DNA of 64,000 nucleotides from Candidatus Flexicrinis affinis (lineage in GTDB: Bacteria; Chloroflexota; Anaerolineae; Aggregatilineales; Phototrophicaceae). Below are positions 41,967-49,855 of the stretch, one piece after another. The number at the start of each line of letters is the position of its first letter. Within the stretch, counting starts at the first letter, position 1. The DNA is taken from positions 434,001 through 498,000 of the forward strand of contig JADJWE010000004.1 of assembly GCA_016716525.1 (NCBI GenBank), read 5' to 3'. The position numbers and the translations under genes were made by a program. A model generated the notes under the pieces. It searched no databases and was not told the DNA's origin. It saw nothing but the letters and a program-made list of their open reading frames with translations.

Positions 41967-43739
41967 CTACTGCTTGGTGAGTACGCGCGCGCTGCCGATT
42001 ACCTCAGCTGCCCAGCCGACGTTGCCCTCCGGCGTTCGCACCTGCCACCAGGTTAGGTCGTCGGCCTCGACCGGGCCGTCGACAATGCGCAGGACGGTCC
42101 CCGTCGGCAGCAGCAGTACAATGTCGAAATCCAACCCCGCGCCGTTGCGCAGCCGAAGCGCCTCCAGCGTGTCGGGCAGGGTGACGAGTGCCGTATCCCC
42201 GACCGCGAGGCCGGTGCTGACGACCGGATTGGCTGGCGCAAATTCGTCCTCGATCGGGGCGCTGTCCACGCCGGGGACAAGCGTGCGCCGCCCGTCTGCC
42301 TCTTCGACCGCCCAGCCCTGCCGCCCGTCCGTGAGCCGGATCTCCCACCACGTGAAGCCGTCGGCGTCGCGCGGGCCGTCCAGCACGTCGACCACCTCGC
42401 CGGGGCGCGCTTTCGCCCGGATCTGATAGACGGTACCAGCGTCCGACCGCACGTTGAGCGAGTCGCCGTTGGTCGTCGCCACGGTCGCCTTGCCGCCGAT
42501 TGTCAGCGCATCATCCTGCACCGACCCGGCAGCGATCAGCGTGGGCGGCGGCGCGAGCGGCTCGACCAACTGCGACCATGCCGCCGCGCCGAGCGTGTCC
42601 GGCCAGTACAGTACGGTTGGGTCGGAACTGCCGGCCCACAAGATGCGTGGCGGTAGATCGGAAAGCGTGCCTGTCCACAGCACGGCGGGCGCGCCTTCTC
42701 CCGCGAGGTCGAGGCTGACGGCCATTGGCGCGGCGTCGCTGTTGAGCGTGACGTAAAGCAGTCCGTTGGCGGTGCCGGCAACGTCGTAGATGCGCTGATT
42801 CTCAGGCATACCGGCGACAGGTTGGCCGGCGCGGTCGATCAAGGTCCACGTCTCGCTGAAACCGTCGGTTGTGCCCACCGCGATCCACACGCCGCCGCGC
42901 ACGAAGCGGGGCGCGAGCAGTGTGTGTTCCGGGCTGAGGTAGAACGGCGCCGTTTCGCTGGTCAGCGGATTGACGCGCATGAGCACATTATGGTGGGCGT
43001 CGGGCAGGAAGGCCTCAGTGCGGGGGAGGCGTTCGTCGGTTCCGGCGCGGATGACCTCGCCCGAGCCGGGGTACACGTCGACGAATGGTGTCGCGTAGGC
43101 GGGCGACGGGGCGAGGTTCCCGGTCAGCGTGTCCCACGTGAAGCCCGGGTACGAGGCGGCGCGTGAGACCGCCAAATCATACACGGTGAAGCCGATCGTG
43201 CCGCCCTGACGATGGTCGACCGGCACCGGCAGGCTGTCCGGCGTGCGCGGCACCGAGCCGAGCTGCGGATCGCGATCGGTGATGCGGGCGGCAATCGCGA
43301 AGGCCGCGATGTCGATGACCACCAGCTCCCAACCCTCGTCGGTCATGTACCCGAGCGCAAGCCGCCGCGAATCCGGGCTGAAGGCGGCACGCGGGGCGAG
43401 GCCGAGGCTGGTGAACGTCATGCCTTGCGGCGCGAAGTTGGCGATCAACTGCTGGTCGGAGAGGCGCAGCACGGCGACGGCGGGCTGGACGTAGCCTGCC
43501 CGGTACACGACATACGCGGCCGTCTGCCCGTCGGGCGCAATGGCGACTTCGTCCGGCGACACGGTTGCGAAGCCGTCCGGCACCGGCAGCGCGATCGTGC
43601 CCAGCGGCCCGCTGGTGTCGATGGCGGTCAGCGCGCCTCGGTCGGGATGCAGCAGCCACGCGCGGAACGGATCGGCTTGCCCGGAGGCGGGCGCGATCAG
43701 TACGACGAGGAGTACGCAGACGAGGGTCCAACGGCGCAT
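41967..43739 (-). CDS. Secreted WD40/propeller-like protein with SH3 domains
   Basis: A 590-residue exported protein. The signal peptide is WTLVCVLLVVLIAPASGQ. Residues about 30 to 400 look like a beta-propeller of the TolB/WD40 type (VSPDEVAIAPDGQTAAYVVY, LAPRAAFSPDSRRLALGYM, LYWPDTLGAAAWSQL). After a low-complexity joint come two bacterial SH3 domains. The first is at about residues 430 to 500 (GDSLNVRSDAGTVYQIRAKA, WWEIRLTDGRQGWAVEE), the second at about 515 to 590 (LRLRNGAGLDFDIVLLLPTG, WWQVRTPEGNVGWAAEV). SH3b domains bind cell-wall peptides. The likely location is the cell surface; the role is unknown. Confidence 0.75.
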   Translation of the reverse strand: MRRWTLVCVLLVVLIAPASGQADPFRAWLLHPDRGALTAIDTSGPLGTIALPVPDGFATVSPDEVAIAPDGQTAAYVVYRAGYVQPAVAVLRLSDQQLIANFAPQGMTFTSLGLAPRAAFSPDSRRLALGYMTDEGWELVVIDIAAFAIAARITDRDPQLGSVPRTPDSLPVPVDHRQGGTIGFTVYDLAVSRAASYPGFTWDTLTGNLAPSPAYATPFVDVYPGSGEVIRAGTDERLPRTEAFLPDAHHNVLMRVNPLTSETAPFYLSPEHTLLAPRFVRGGVWIAVGTTDGFSETWTLIDRAGQPVAGMPENQRIYDVAGTANGLLYVTLNSDAAPMAVSLDLAGEGAPAVLWTGTLSDLPPRILWAGSSDPTVLYWPDTLGAAAWSQLVEPLAPPPTLIAAGSVQDDALTIGGKATVATTNGDSLNVRSDAGTVYQIRAKARPGEVVDVLDGPRDADGFTWWEIRLTDGRQGWAVEEADGRRTLVPGVDSAPIEDEFAPANPVVSTGLAVGDTALVTLPDTLEALRLRNGAGLDFDIVLLLPTGTVLRIVDGPVEADDLTWWQVRTPEGNVGWAAEVIGSARVLTKQ

Positions 43740-43835
43740 GAGTCACCCGAAATGAAGAACGGAACAGGCGTATTCTAGCGCGCTGGCTACATTCAGTCAG
43801 CCACAGGCGGTGAAACGGATGGGGAGCGCTCCCAG

Positions 43836-44792
43836 TTACCGGTATTCGCTGGTTTCGCCCTTGCGGCGCGCGATAGCCTCGAGAATACGCTTGAGCGCGT
43901 GTTCCTTGTCGCTGCCAAACCGCGAAGCGTAGTGCTCCGCGAGCTGCGTCGTGTTGCCCTGCGCGCGCAATGCGGCGGCAGCCGCGTCGTCATAGGCCAT
44001 GTGGGCACGGCCCCGGCGCAGGTTCATTTCCATTCGCCGCTCATACGAGCGCAAGTCGAACGGGTCGAGGTTGATCGCCTGCGTATACGCGTCGGCAGCC
44101 TTGTCCAGCAGCCCGCGCACGGCGAACAAATCGCCCATGACGCGGTGCGGGCGGGCCATGTCGCGCCCACCTTCGAGCGCGCGCCGGATCATCGCGGCGG
44201 CGTGCGTCCAGTCCATCGCGAGGATCGAGGCCTCGGCGTTGTCGCAGAACCCGTCGATCTCGCCGGTATCCATGCGCGTCTGACCGAGCGCGTCGGACGT
44301 GTCGCCAGCAGGCAGCGACCACAGGTCGCCCTCGGTGTCGGCAGTAGGGATGTACTTCTCGACGAGGGTATTCAGACGTTCCAGCGCCGGGTAGGGTTGA
44401 TAGGGTTCGAGCCGCACGACTTGCAGCTTGGGCAGTTCCTGCAGCAAGCCGACCAGATGCGCCTTGTCGCGTTCGTAGGTGAACTGGTCGACCAGCACCG
44501 GCACCACGACGCAGTTAGAAGAGAACGCGACGGTGATCATCACACGCAGTTCGTCGTCGGTCTGTGCGCAGCGCTCGAGGTCGCCCGGGCCGAGCACCAG
44601 CACGAATACTCGACACGCCCGAACAGCCGCTAAGGTCTGCGGACGGCCCAGGCCGGAGTTCATGTGATCAATCAGCGCCCGACGGTTGTGGTGCACGAGC
44701 GACTGATGGGTCAACGTCGCCGCAGCCCAGCGCGGTCCACGCCGGTACGCCACCACGATGTCATATATTTCGTTCACGTCGGCGCCTGCCAA
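43836..44792 (-). CDS. TIR-like domain protein with TPR repeats
   Basis: A 318-residue cytoplasmic protein. The N-terminal 155 residues have a TIR-like pattern: EIYDIVVAYRRG (strand A), ACRVFVLVLGPGDLERC (strand C then loop), DDELRVMITVAF (helix with Glu in the place of the TIR catalytic Glu), VVVPVLVDQF (strand D) and QVVRLEPYQPYPALERL. The C-terminal half has TPR units (EASILAMDWTHAAAMIRRAL, DLFAVRGLLDKAADAYTQAI and the next pair). The start is uncertain: TTG 44792 or GTG 44777. Bacterial TIR proteins often cleave NAD or make signal nucleotides in antiphage defence. No partner defence gene is next to it. Confidence 0.65.
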   Translation of the reverse strand: MAGADVNEIYDIVVAYRRGPRWAAATLTHQSLVHHNRRALIDHMNSGLGRPQTLAAVRACRVFVLVLGPGDLERCAQTDDELRVMITVAFSSNCVVVPVLVDQFTYERDKAHLVGLLQELPKLQVVRLEPYQPYPALERLNTLVEKYIPTADTEGDLWSLPAGDTSDALGQTRMDTGEIDGFCDNAEASILAMDWTHAAAMIRRALEGGRDMARPHRVMGDLFAVRGLLDKAADAYTQAINLDPFDLRSYERRMEMNLRRGRAHMAYDDAAAAALRAQGNTTQLAEHYASRFGSDKEHALKRILEAIARRKGETSEYR

Positions 44793-44948
44793 ATCTTCAG
44801 GAGATTCAGGCGTGTGGTCGCAGTCTCACACACCTCCATAATAACGAAGTCCTTCAAATCCGCAACCAGTACGCGTGGCCCATTGACCTTGCGACACACT
44901 CATGTGCGCGCTATCCTGAGCGCCACCAACCCCTTGCCGGAGTCATCC

Positions 44949-45374
44949 ATGGACGTCTACCTTTCAGCCGCACTGCAGCAGGACATCTTCGCTCAAATGC
45001 GGGGCACGTATCCCAACGAAGGCGGCGGTTTCCTGTTCGGCACCCTGCAGCCTGACGGCGTCGTCGTGCAAGCCATCACACAGGTCGAGAACGTGTTCGA
45101 GGCCGAGGAGCAGTACCATCGCTACGCCATGACCCCGCAAGACTGGATGCACCTCGAGGACGAGGCGGAGTCGCGCGGCCTGACCCTCGTTGGTTACTAT
45201 CACAGCCATCCCGACAGCCCGGCCATCCCCTCCGTGTTCGACCGCGATCACGCCCTGCCGAATTTCACCTACATCATCACGCAGGTTCAGGACGGCGAGG
45301 CGATCGACATGCGTGTGTGGCGCCTCAAGGACGACCGCACCGCCTTCGACCCCGACACGCTGATTATCCGGTAG
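44949..45374 (+). CDS. JAMM/MPN-family metallopeptidase (Mov34/PAD-1, M67)
   Basis: A 141-residue protein that starts at ATG 44949. The JAMM zinc motif is complete: an early acidic residue in PNEGGGFLFGTL and then YYHSHPDSPAIPSVFDRDHA, which fits H-x-H-x7-S-x2-D exactly. Small bacterial JAMM proteins either remove Cys from a sulfur-carrier C-terminus (Mec with CysO) or cut after the Gly-Gly of ubiquitin-like carriers. About 1.7 kb downstream, a ThiS/MoaD-like carrier with an internal Gly-Gly is encoded in the same direction, so it is the obvious candidate substrate. The intervening ScyD/E-like gene runs the other way. Confidence 0.9.
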   Translation: MDVYLSAALQQDIFAQMRGTYPNEGGGFLFGTLQPDGVVVQAITQVENVFEAEEQYHRYAMTPQDWMHLEDEAESRGLTLVGYYHSHPDSPAIPSVFDRDHALPNFTYIITQVQDGEAIDMRVWRLKDDRTAFDPDTLIIR

Positions 45375-45502
45375 AAGCTGTCCGGGAAGAATGTGGAGTC
45401 TTCGCCTCCACATCTCCACCAGAGGGCGCACTCTTGCCGGGGTTTGGGGCGGAGCCCCGATACAACTTCGTTTAGGAATACGTCAATTTGGCTCGCGCCG
45501 GA

Positions 45503-46660
45503 TCACGGCGCGAACCCCGTGATGCGCAGCAGCGATCCGGTGATGCGCGTGAGCCCGTCCGGCCCGATGATAGGCCGGCCCGGCGTGCCTTGTCCGACCG
45601 ACACGTACAGCGCGCCGTCGTGATAGGTCAGGTTGGTCGGTTCGTCCAACCCTTCGGCAAGCCGGATCGGCGTGCGACCGTCCACCGGGTACATCGTGAC
45701 GCGCCCGCTGAAGCGCGGGTAGCCGCCGGCGTCGGGTGGGGCATTGCGGTCATGTACCGGAAAATCGCGCGGCATCTGCGTCGTCGGCCAGCCTGTCGCG
45801 AACTCCGCGACATAAATGTTGCCGGCGTCGTCCACGGCGACATCCACCGCCGTCGTCAGGCCGGTGATCTCGTCCCGCCATTCCCCGGTCTCCGGATTGA
45901 GGCGGACGACTTTCGCGGCTTCCGGCATGTAAGCGATGACCGTCCCGAAGTAGTCGCGGTTCTGCCCGGAGAGCAGCGCCACCAGCAGGTCGCCGGTCGT
46001 CGGGTCGAGCGCAAGCCCTGCTGGGACGGCCTGCTGACCGCCGGCGAGGTTCTTGAACACGACGATCGGCGTCAGGTTGCCGTCCACTGTCAGTGCGCTG
46101 ACGCGATTCATGCCGCTCTCGGCGATGTACAACACGTCGCGAACCGGGTCGTAGGCGATCGCGTTGATCGTGGCGCCGCCATAGTGCACAAGGCGCGGAC
46201 GCCACTCCGGCTCAGGTGACAGGCTAAACACGCCGATGGTGCGCGGCGCGCCATCGGGCAAATAGCCTGCCTGCGGATCGTCCTGCGTGAAGAAGATACG
46301 ACCGTCGTCCAGCACGAAAATGTCGCCGAGGCCGCCGACCTCGTCCTGTCCGCTGCCGTACTCGGTCAGCGCGTTGTAGCCGCCGATGCAGCACATCACG
46401 GTGCGGCGCTCGTTGATGTCGTTGTAGTCGCCGTCCCCATTGAGGTCGTCGAAGACGCTGATCCGGCCGTCCGAGAAGTCGTAGCCTGCGGCGGCGCCGG
46501 CCTCGGCGACGATCAACCGGCCATCGGGCAGAACGGCGACCCCGCGCGGGTTGCGCAGCGCGCTAGCGACGTTCGTCACGGTGACGGGCTGCTGGGCGGC
46601 CGAAAGGTGGGCAAGCGCGTACAGGGCGAACAGGGAGGCGACAAGGGATTTCCGCAGCAT
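45503..46660 (-). CDS. ScyD/ScyE-family secreted beta-propeller
   Basis: A 385-residue exported protein. The signal peptide is SLVASLFALYALAHLSAAQQ from ATG 46660. The body repeats propeller blades such as LRNPRGVAVLPDGRLIVAEA, VGGLGDIFVLDDGRIFFTQD, YDPVRDVLYIAESGMNRVSA, AVDVAVDDAGNIYVAEFATG and PTNLTYHDGALYVSVGQG. These match the NHL-like ScyD/ScyE family, named after scytonemin cluster proteins of cyanobacteria but widespread in bacteria with no known common substrate. DDLNGDGDYNDINERRTV looks like a Ca-binding loop. No pathway is suggested by the neighbours. Confidence 0.8.
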   Translation of the reverse strand: MLRKSLVASLFALYALAHLSAAQQPVTVTNVASALRNPRGVAVLPDGRLIVAEAGAAAGYDFSDGRISVFDDLNGDGDYNDINERRTVMCCIGGYNALTEYGSGQDEVGGLGDIFVLDDGRIFFTQDDPQAGYLPDGAPRTIGVFSLSPEPEWRPRLVHYGGATINAIAYDPVRDVLYIAESGMNRVSALTVDGNLTPIVVFKNLAGGQQAVPAGLALDPTTGDLLVALLSGQNRDYFGTVIAYMPEAAKVVRLNPETGEWRDEITGLTTAVDVAVDDAGNIYVAEFATGWPTTQMPRDFPVHDRNAPPDAGGYPRFSGRVTMYPVDGRTPIRLAEGLDEPTNLTYHDGALYVSVGQGTPGRPIIGPDGLTRITGSLLRITGFAP

Positions 46661-46839
46661 AACAACCCGACTTCGTGGTGAGACTCGACGGCCCCGACTG
46701 TAGCACACCGCTGCGGCGATCCGTATGTCCGCCGGGTGGCGCGTAAGTCCGCGCATGCGCGCGAGACCGTAACCGGTTCGTGACCGCCGCGCGTACGAGC
46801 GCTTCGCCTGAGAGTGTCCTGAACGCTGTACCCGCACTC

Positions 46840-46868
46840 TTGCAAAAAACCAGCCGAATCAGTAACGT
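46840..46868 (+). promoter_or_regulatory. Candidate promoter ahead of the leader terminator
   Basis: TTGCAA (46840-46845), a spacer of exactly 17 bases, then TAACGT (46863-46868). Both boxes are imperfect. Confidence 0.35.
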
Positions 46869-47008
46869 TTACGCATGGCATTCACACGCTCGTCCACCCG
46901 CCGTATGGCCACCACCATGATGTATATGCACATGGCGATGTGTTGTCGTGTGTCATCTGCGCGGCTGGACGTGTGACCGTACCCCGTAACCGAACTGGGT
47001 AATCCAAG

Positions 47009-47036
47009 GCCAACCGTCCGCACGGTTGGCTTTTTT
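47009..47036 (+). terminator. Intrinsic terminator in the sulfur-carrier leader
   Basis: Perfect nine-base stem GCCAACCGT / ACGGTTGGC with a four-base loop, followed by six T residues. It lies 48 bases before ATG 47085. No plus-strand gene ends just upstream (the JAMM gene stops at 45374), so it more likely acts as a conditional leader terminator or closes a small RNA. Confidence 0.8.
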
Positions 47037-47084
47037 GTTGAGTGGGCAAGACGCTGTAAGCAAGAACTGAGGAGAACACCACCG

Positions 47085-47810
47085 ATGCCGTCCATCAAGA
47101 TCCCGACACCCCTGCGGGCGTATACCGGCCAGAATGCGCAGGTCGACGTCAGCGGCGAAACCATCGGCGAGGTGCTGGCCGATCTGGTCAGCCAATATCC
47201 CGACCTCAAGCCGCACCTGTTCAACGGCGACAGCCTGCGCACGTTCGTCAATATCTTCCTCGGCGACGAGGACGTGCGGTTTCTCGACGGGCTGGACACG
47301 CCGGTCGAGTCTGAAGACGCGCTGCGCATCATCCCGTCGATCGCCGGGGGCGCATCGCCCGCGCCGCGCCGCGTGGATCAGTCCGGCCTCAAGGTCGGGC
47401 AAGCGTCCACGATCGTGCTGCTGCTGGTCGCGTTTGTGCTGAACGTCTGGCCTCTGGTGCTGTTCGTCGGTATCGCGCAGCTGCTCGGTGCCGTCGAATC
47501 GGAGGCCGGACCGTATCGCCTGTTCTACCAGCGCGTGCTCAAGCCGCGCGGCCTCGTCAAGCCGAACGTGATCCTCGACAACCCCGAGCCGCACCGCTTC
47601 GCAATGGGTGTCGGCGCCGTGTTCAACCTTACCGCGACCCTCGCGCTGTTGGGCGGGGCGGCCGTGCTCGGTTGGGCGCTGGTGTGGGTCGTGATCGTGC
47701 TCGCGAACCTGAATTTCTGGCTCAACTTCTGCCTCGGCTGCTGGATGTATTACCAGCTCAACAAGCTCGGCATCCGCGGTTTCGACCGCGCCCCGCTCCC
47801 GCAGCGTTAG
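47085..47810 (+). CDS. MoaD/ThiS-like sulfur carrier fused to a DUF4395 membrane domain
   Basis: A 241-residue fusion. ATG 47085 follows GAGGAGAA. Residues 1 to 89 are a ubiquitin-like carrier: IKIPTPLRAYTGQNAQVDVS, TIGEVLADLVSQYPDLKPHL, FVNIFLGDEDVRFLDGLDTP and the ending DALRIIPSIAGG. In free carriers the Gly-Gly is the C-terminus, where AMP and then sulfur are attached; here Gly 88-Gly 89 are followed by 152 residues. These form a DUF4395 domain with about four membrane helices (STIVLLLVAFVLNVWPLVLF, AVLGWALVWVVIVLANLNFW) and Cys in NFCLGCWMYY. The carrier can only be loaded if it is cut after Gly-Gly. A thioredoxin and MoeB-rhodanese follow in the same operon. Confidence 0.88.
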   Translation: MPSIKIPTPLRAYTGQNAQVDVSGETIGEVLADLVSQYPDLKPHLFNGDSLRTFVNIFLGDEDVRFLDGLDTPVESEDALRIIPSIAGGASPAPRRVDQSGLKVGQASTIVLLLVAFVLNVWPLVLFVGIAQLLGAVESEAGPYRLFYQRVLKPRGLVKPNVILDNPEPHRFAMGVGAVFNLTATLALLGGAAVLGWALVWVVIVLANLNFWLNFCLGCWMYYQLNKLGIRGFDRAPLPQR

Positions 47811-47847
47811 CCCGTTCGTCCACCCGTCCGCGCACGGAGGCCACGCC

Positions 47848-48255
47848 ATGATCGACCGCATCCTGATTGCCGCCGCCTTGTTGAGTTTCGGAATCGTCGC
47901 GTGGCAGACGGTCACGCGCCGCCAACTGGCCCGCGCGCGCCGTACCGCGAGCGTGCGCGATCCGCTGCTGGCGACTGCGCCGCACGGTGCGTCGGTGATC
48001 GTGTACTTCACGACCCCGACCTGCGCGCCGTGCAAGTTCCAGCAGACTCCGACGCTGGACGCGCTGCAAGGCGAGTTGGGCGATCAGCTGCACATCGTGC
48101 GCGTCGACGCGACCGCCGAGCCGGAGGCCGCAGCGCGCTGGGGCGTCTTCAGCGTCCCAACCCTATTCGTGCTGGATTCCGACGGCACGCCCAAGCATGT
48201 CCATAACGGTGTCGTGAGCGGGGCGGTGCTCAAGCGCCAACTTGCGACCGCCTAG
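47848..48255 (+). CDS. Membrane-anchored thioredoxin-like protein
   Basis: A 135-residue protein starting at ATG 47848. An N-terminal hydrophobic segment (IDRILIAAALLSFGIVAW) anchors it. The thioredoxin fold has the active site TPTCAPCKFQQTPTL (Cys 59 and Cys 62, C-A-P-C) and the cis-Pro loop VFSVPTLFVLD. It should reduce disulfides or persulfides close to the membrane. It is 37 bases after the DUF4395 fusion gene and 35 bases before the MoeB gene, so it probably serves the same sulfur-transfer pathway, for example by reducing the CxxC Cys of the DUF4395 part. Confidence 0.88.
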   Translation: MIDRILIAAALLSFGIVAWQTVTRRQLARARRTASVRDPLLATAPHGASVIVYFTTPTCAPCKFQQTPTLDALQGELGDQLHIVRVDATAEPEAAARWGVFSVPTLFVLDSDGTPKHVHNGVVSGAVLKRQLATA

Positions 48256-48290
48256 CACCGCCATCTCCGTTCGATCGTGAAAGGAACGTC

Positions 48291-49532
48291 ATGTCAGCCG
48301 TAGATCTCGACACCCATACCCACCTCAGCCACGAGGAGATCCGGCGCTACAGCCGCCACGTCATCATGCCAGAGGTCGGCATCGAGGGGCAGCGCAAGCT
48401 CAAGGAAGCCAAAGTCCTGCTGATCGGTACCGGTGGCCTCGGTAGCCCGACGGCCCTGTACCTCGCGGCAGCGGGCGTCGGCACGCTCGGCGTGGTCGAC
48501 TATGACGTGGTCGACGAGAGCAACCTGCACCGACAGGTGATCCACGGCCAGAGCACGCTGGGTATCCCGAAGATCGACAGCGCCGAGATCCGCCTCAAGG
48601 ACATCAACCCGTACGTCGACATCGTCAAGTACAACGTGCCGTTCACCAGCGAGAACGCGCTCGAAATCCTCGAACCGTACGACCTCGTGATCGACGGCAC
48701 CGACAATTTCCCGACGCGCTATCTGGTCAACGACGCGGCGGTCAAGCTGGGCAAGCTGAACGTCTACGGCTCGATCTTCCGCTTCGAGGGGCAGGTGGCG
48801 GTGTTCGGGCATCCCGACGGGCCGTGCTATCGCTGCATGTTCCCCGAGCCGCCGCCGCCCGGCCTCGTCCCGAGCTGCGCCGAGGGCGGCGTGTTGGGAA
48901 TCCTCCCCGGCACCGTGGGCACCATGCAGGCGACCGAGGCGATCAAGCTGATCCTCGGCATCGGCGAGCCGCTGGTCGGCAAGATGCTTCTGTATGACGC
49001 GCTGGAGATGAGCTTCACCAAGATCAAGGTGCGCAAGAACCCGAACTGCCCGGTGTGCGGTATCCCGCACGAGCAGATCGAGTTGATCGACTACGAGCAG
49101 TTCTGCGGCATGCCCGCCCACGACCGCAGCGCGTTCGCGACGCCGACCGAGACGGTCGACGGCATGCGCGTCATCAACGTGCGCCAGCTCAAGGCGCGGA
49201 TCGACCGTGAGCCGGAACTGGTGGTGCTCGACGTGCGCGACCCGCACGAGTGGGAGATCGCGTCGTTGGACAACACGCTGCGCATCCCCAAGGGGGACAT
49301 TCAGGCCGCGAAGGACGCTGTGCTGCAAGGCCGCGCGCAGGAAGCCGACACGGTGCTGGCACAGATTCCGCGTGACCGCGAAATCGCACTGTTGTGCCGC
49401 AGCGGCAAGCGCAGCGCAGACTCGATCGGGTTCCTGCTTGAAGTCGGGTATGACGGCTCGAAGCTGGCGAACATCGAGGGCGGAATCCTCGCGTGGGCCA
49501 AGGAGATCGACCCCAGCCTGCCCAGCTACTAG
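48291..49532 (+). CDS. moeB: MoeB/ThiF-type adenylyltransferase with C-terminal rhodanese
   Basis: A 413-residue E1-like enzyme that adenylates the Gly-Gly end of a sulfur carrier and then passes sulfur to it. ATG 48291 follows GAAAGGAACG. The ATP fold is LLIGTGGLGSPTALYLAAAG, and NLHRQVIHG with VIDGTDNFPTRY are the family motifs. Structural zinc is held by PCYRCMFPE and NPNCPVCGIPH. The crossover loop GLVPSCAEGGVLGILPG probably carries the conserved Cys. Residues about 290 to 413 are a rhodanese domain with the active-site loop LLCRSGKRSADS, so sulfur can come directly from a persulfide on that Cys. This MoeBR architecture serves MoaD, ThiS or CysO-type carriers. Confidence 0.93.
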   Translation: MSAVDLDTHTHLSHEEIRRYSRHVIMPEVGIEGQRKLKEAKVLLIGTGGLGSPTALYLAAAGVGTLGVVDYDVVDESNLHRQVIHGQSTLGIPKIDSAEIRLKDINPYVDIVKYNVPFTSENALEILEPYDLVIDGTDNFPTRYLVNDAAVKLGKLNVYGSIFRFEGQVAVFGHPDGPCYRCMFPEPPPPGLVPSCAEGGVLGILPGTVGTMQATEAIKLILGIGEPLVGKMLLYDALEMSFTKIKVRKNPNCPVCGIPHEQIELIDYEQFCGMPAHDRSAFATPTETVDGMRVINVRQLKARIDREPELVVLDVRDPHEWEIASLDNTLRIPKGDIQAAKDAVLQGRAQEADTVLAQIPRDREIALLCRSGKRSADSIGFLLEVGYDGSKLANIEGGILAWAKEIDPSLPSY

Positions 49533-49855
49533 GGGAGCTGGCAGGAGTCAGACATCAGTAGGGACACGGCACCGCCGTGTCCGCTGGAATGCTTGAACCA
49601 CAGAGGACACAGAGAGCACAGAGGGGCGGCCGCCGGCCGCCCGCCGGCGGAGGGGGGGGGGAGGAACGTGGCCCCTGTCCGCTGGAACGCTTGAACCACA
49701 GCGGACACAGAGTGCACAGAGGGAAATGTAGGGGCGAGCCGGCGGCTCGCCCTTTTGGTGTCTGTTAGGTTGCTGCCGGATTGCTTGTCACCGGCGCACC
49801 GTTGCCGTTACACTGCGTTCATAGGCTGTGTTCGCCTGCCGTGGGAGGACTCACC
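49533..49855. repeat. Repeat-filled intergenic region
   Basis: No gene is supported. It holds the palindrome GGACACGGC-ACC-GCCGTGTCC (49562-49582); a pair of imperfect 43-base direct repeats (about 49581-49624 and 49679-49722) built on GCTTGAACCACAGAGGACAC and AGAGAGCACAGAGG; a GGCCGCCGGCCGCCCGCCGGCGG block (about 49626-49650, written here in part) with a run of nine or so G; and the palindrome GGGCGAGCC-GGC-GGCTCGCCC (49732-49752) followed by TTTTGG, which could act as a terminator. Confidence 0.75.

Larger units (their letters stand above)
46661..47084 (+). other. Leader region of the sulfur-carrier operon
   Basis: About 420 bases with no supported gene. A possible promoter TTGCAA-17-TAACGT lies at 46840-46868, and an intrinsic terminator lies at 47009-47036, before ATG 47085. 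A transcript would thus carry a leader of roughly 130 bases ahead of a terminator, which is the layout of an attenuator or riboswitch. No known riboswitch consensus (TPP, SAM, cobalamin, Moco, glycine) was recognised by eye. Confidence 0.45.

Noticed and set aside
46870..47008. Possible TPP, SAM or molybdenum-cofactor riboswitch
   Set aside because: None of the conserved core sequences I know for these classes could be found by eye; only the leader-terminator layout is supported.
47009..47036. Interpretation of the hairpin as the terminator of the JAMM gene
   Set aside because: The JAMM stop is 1.6 kb upstream and a full gene on the other strand intervenes, so the hairpin more likely belongs to the leader of the following operon.
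46882..48035. Long minus-strand frames opposite the sulfur-carrier operon
   Set aside because: They are antisense to three genes with strong motifs (carrier Gly-Gly, C-A-P-C thioredoxin, MoeB) and have the biased composition of shadow frames.
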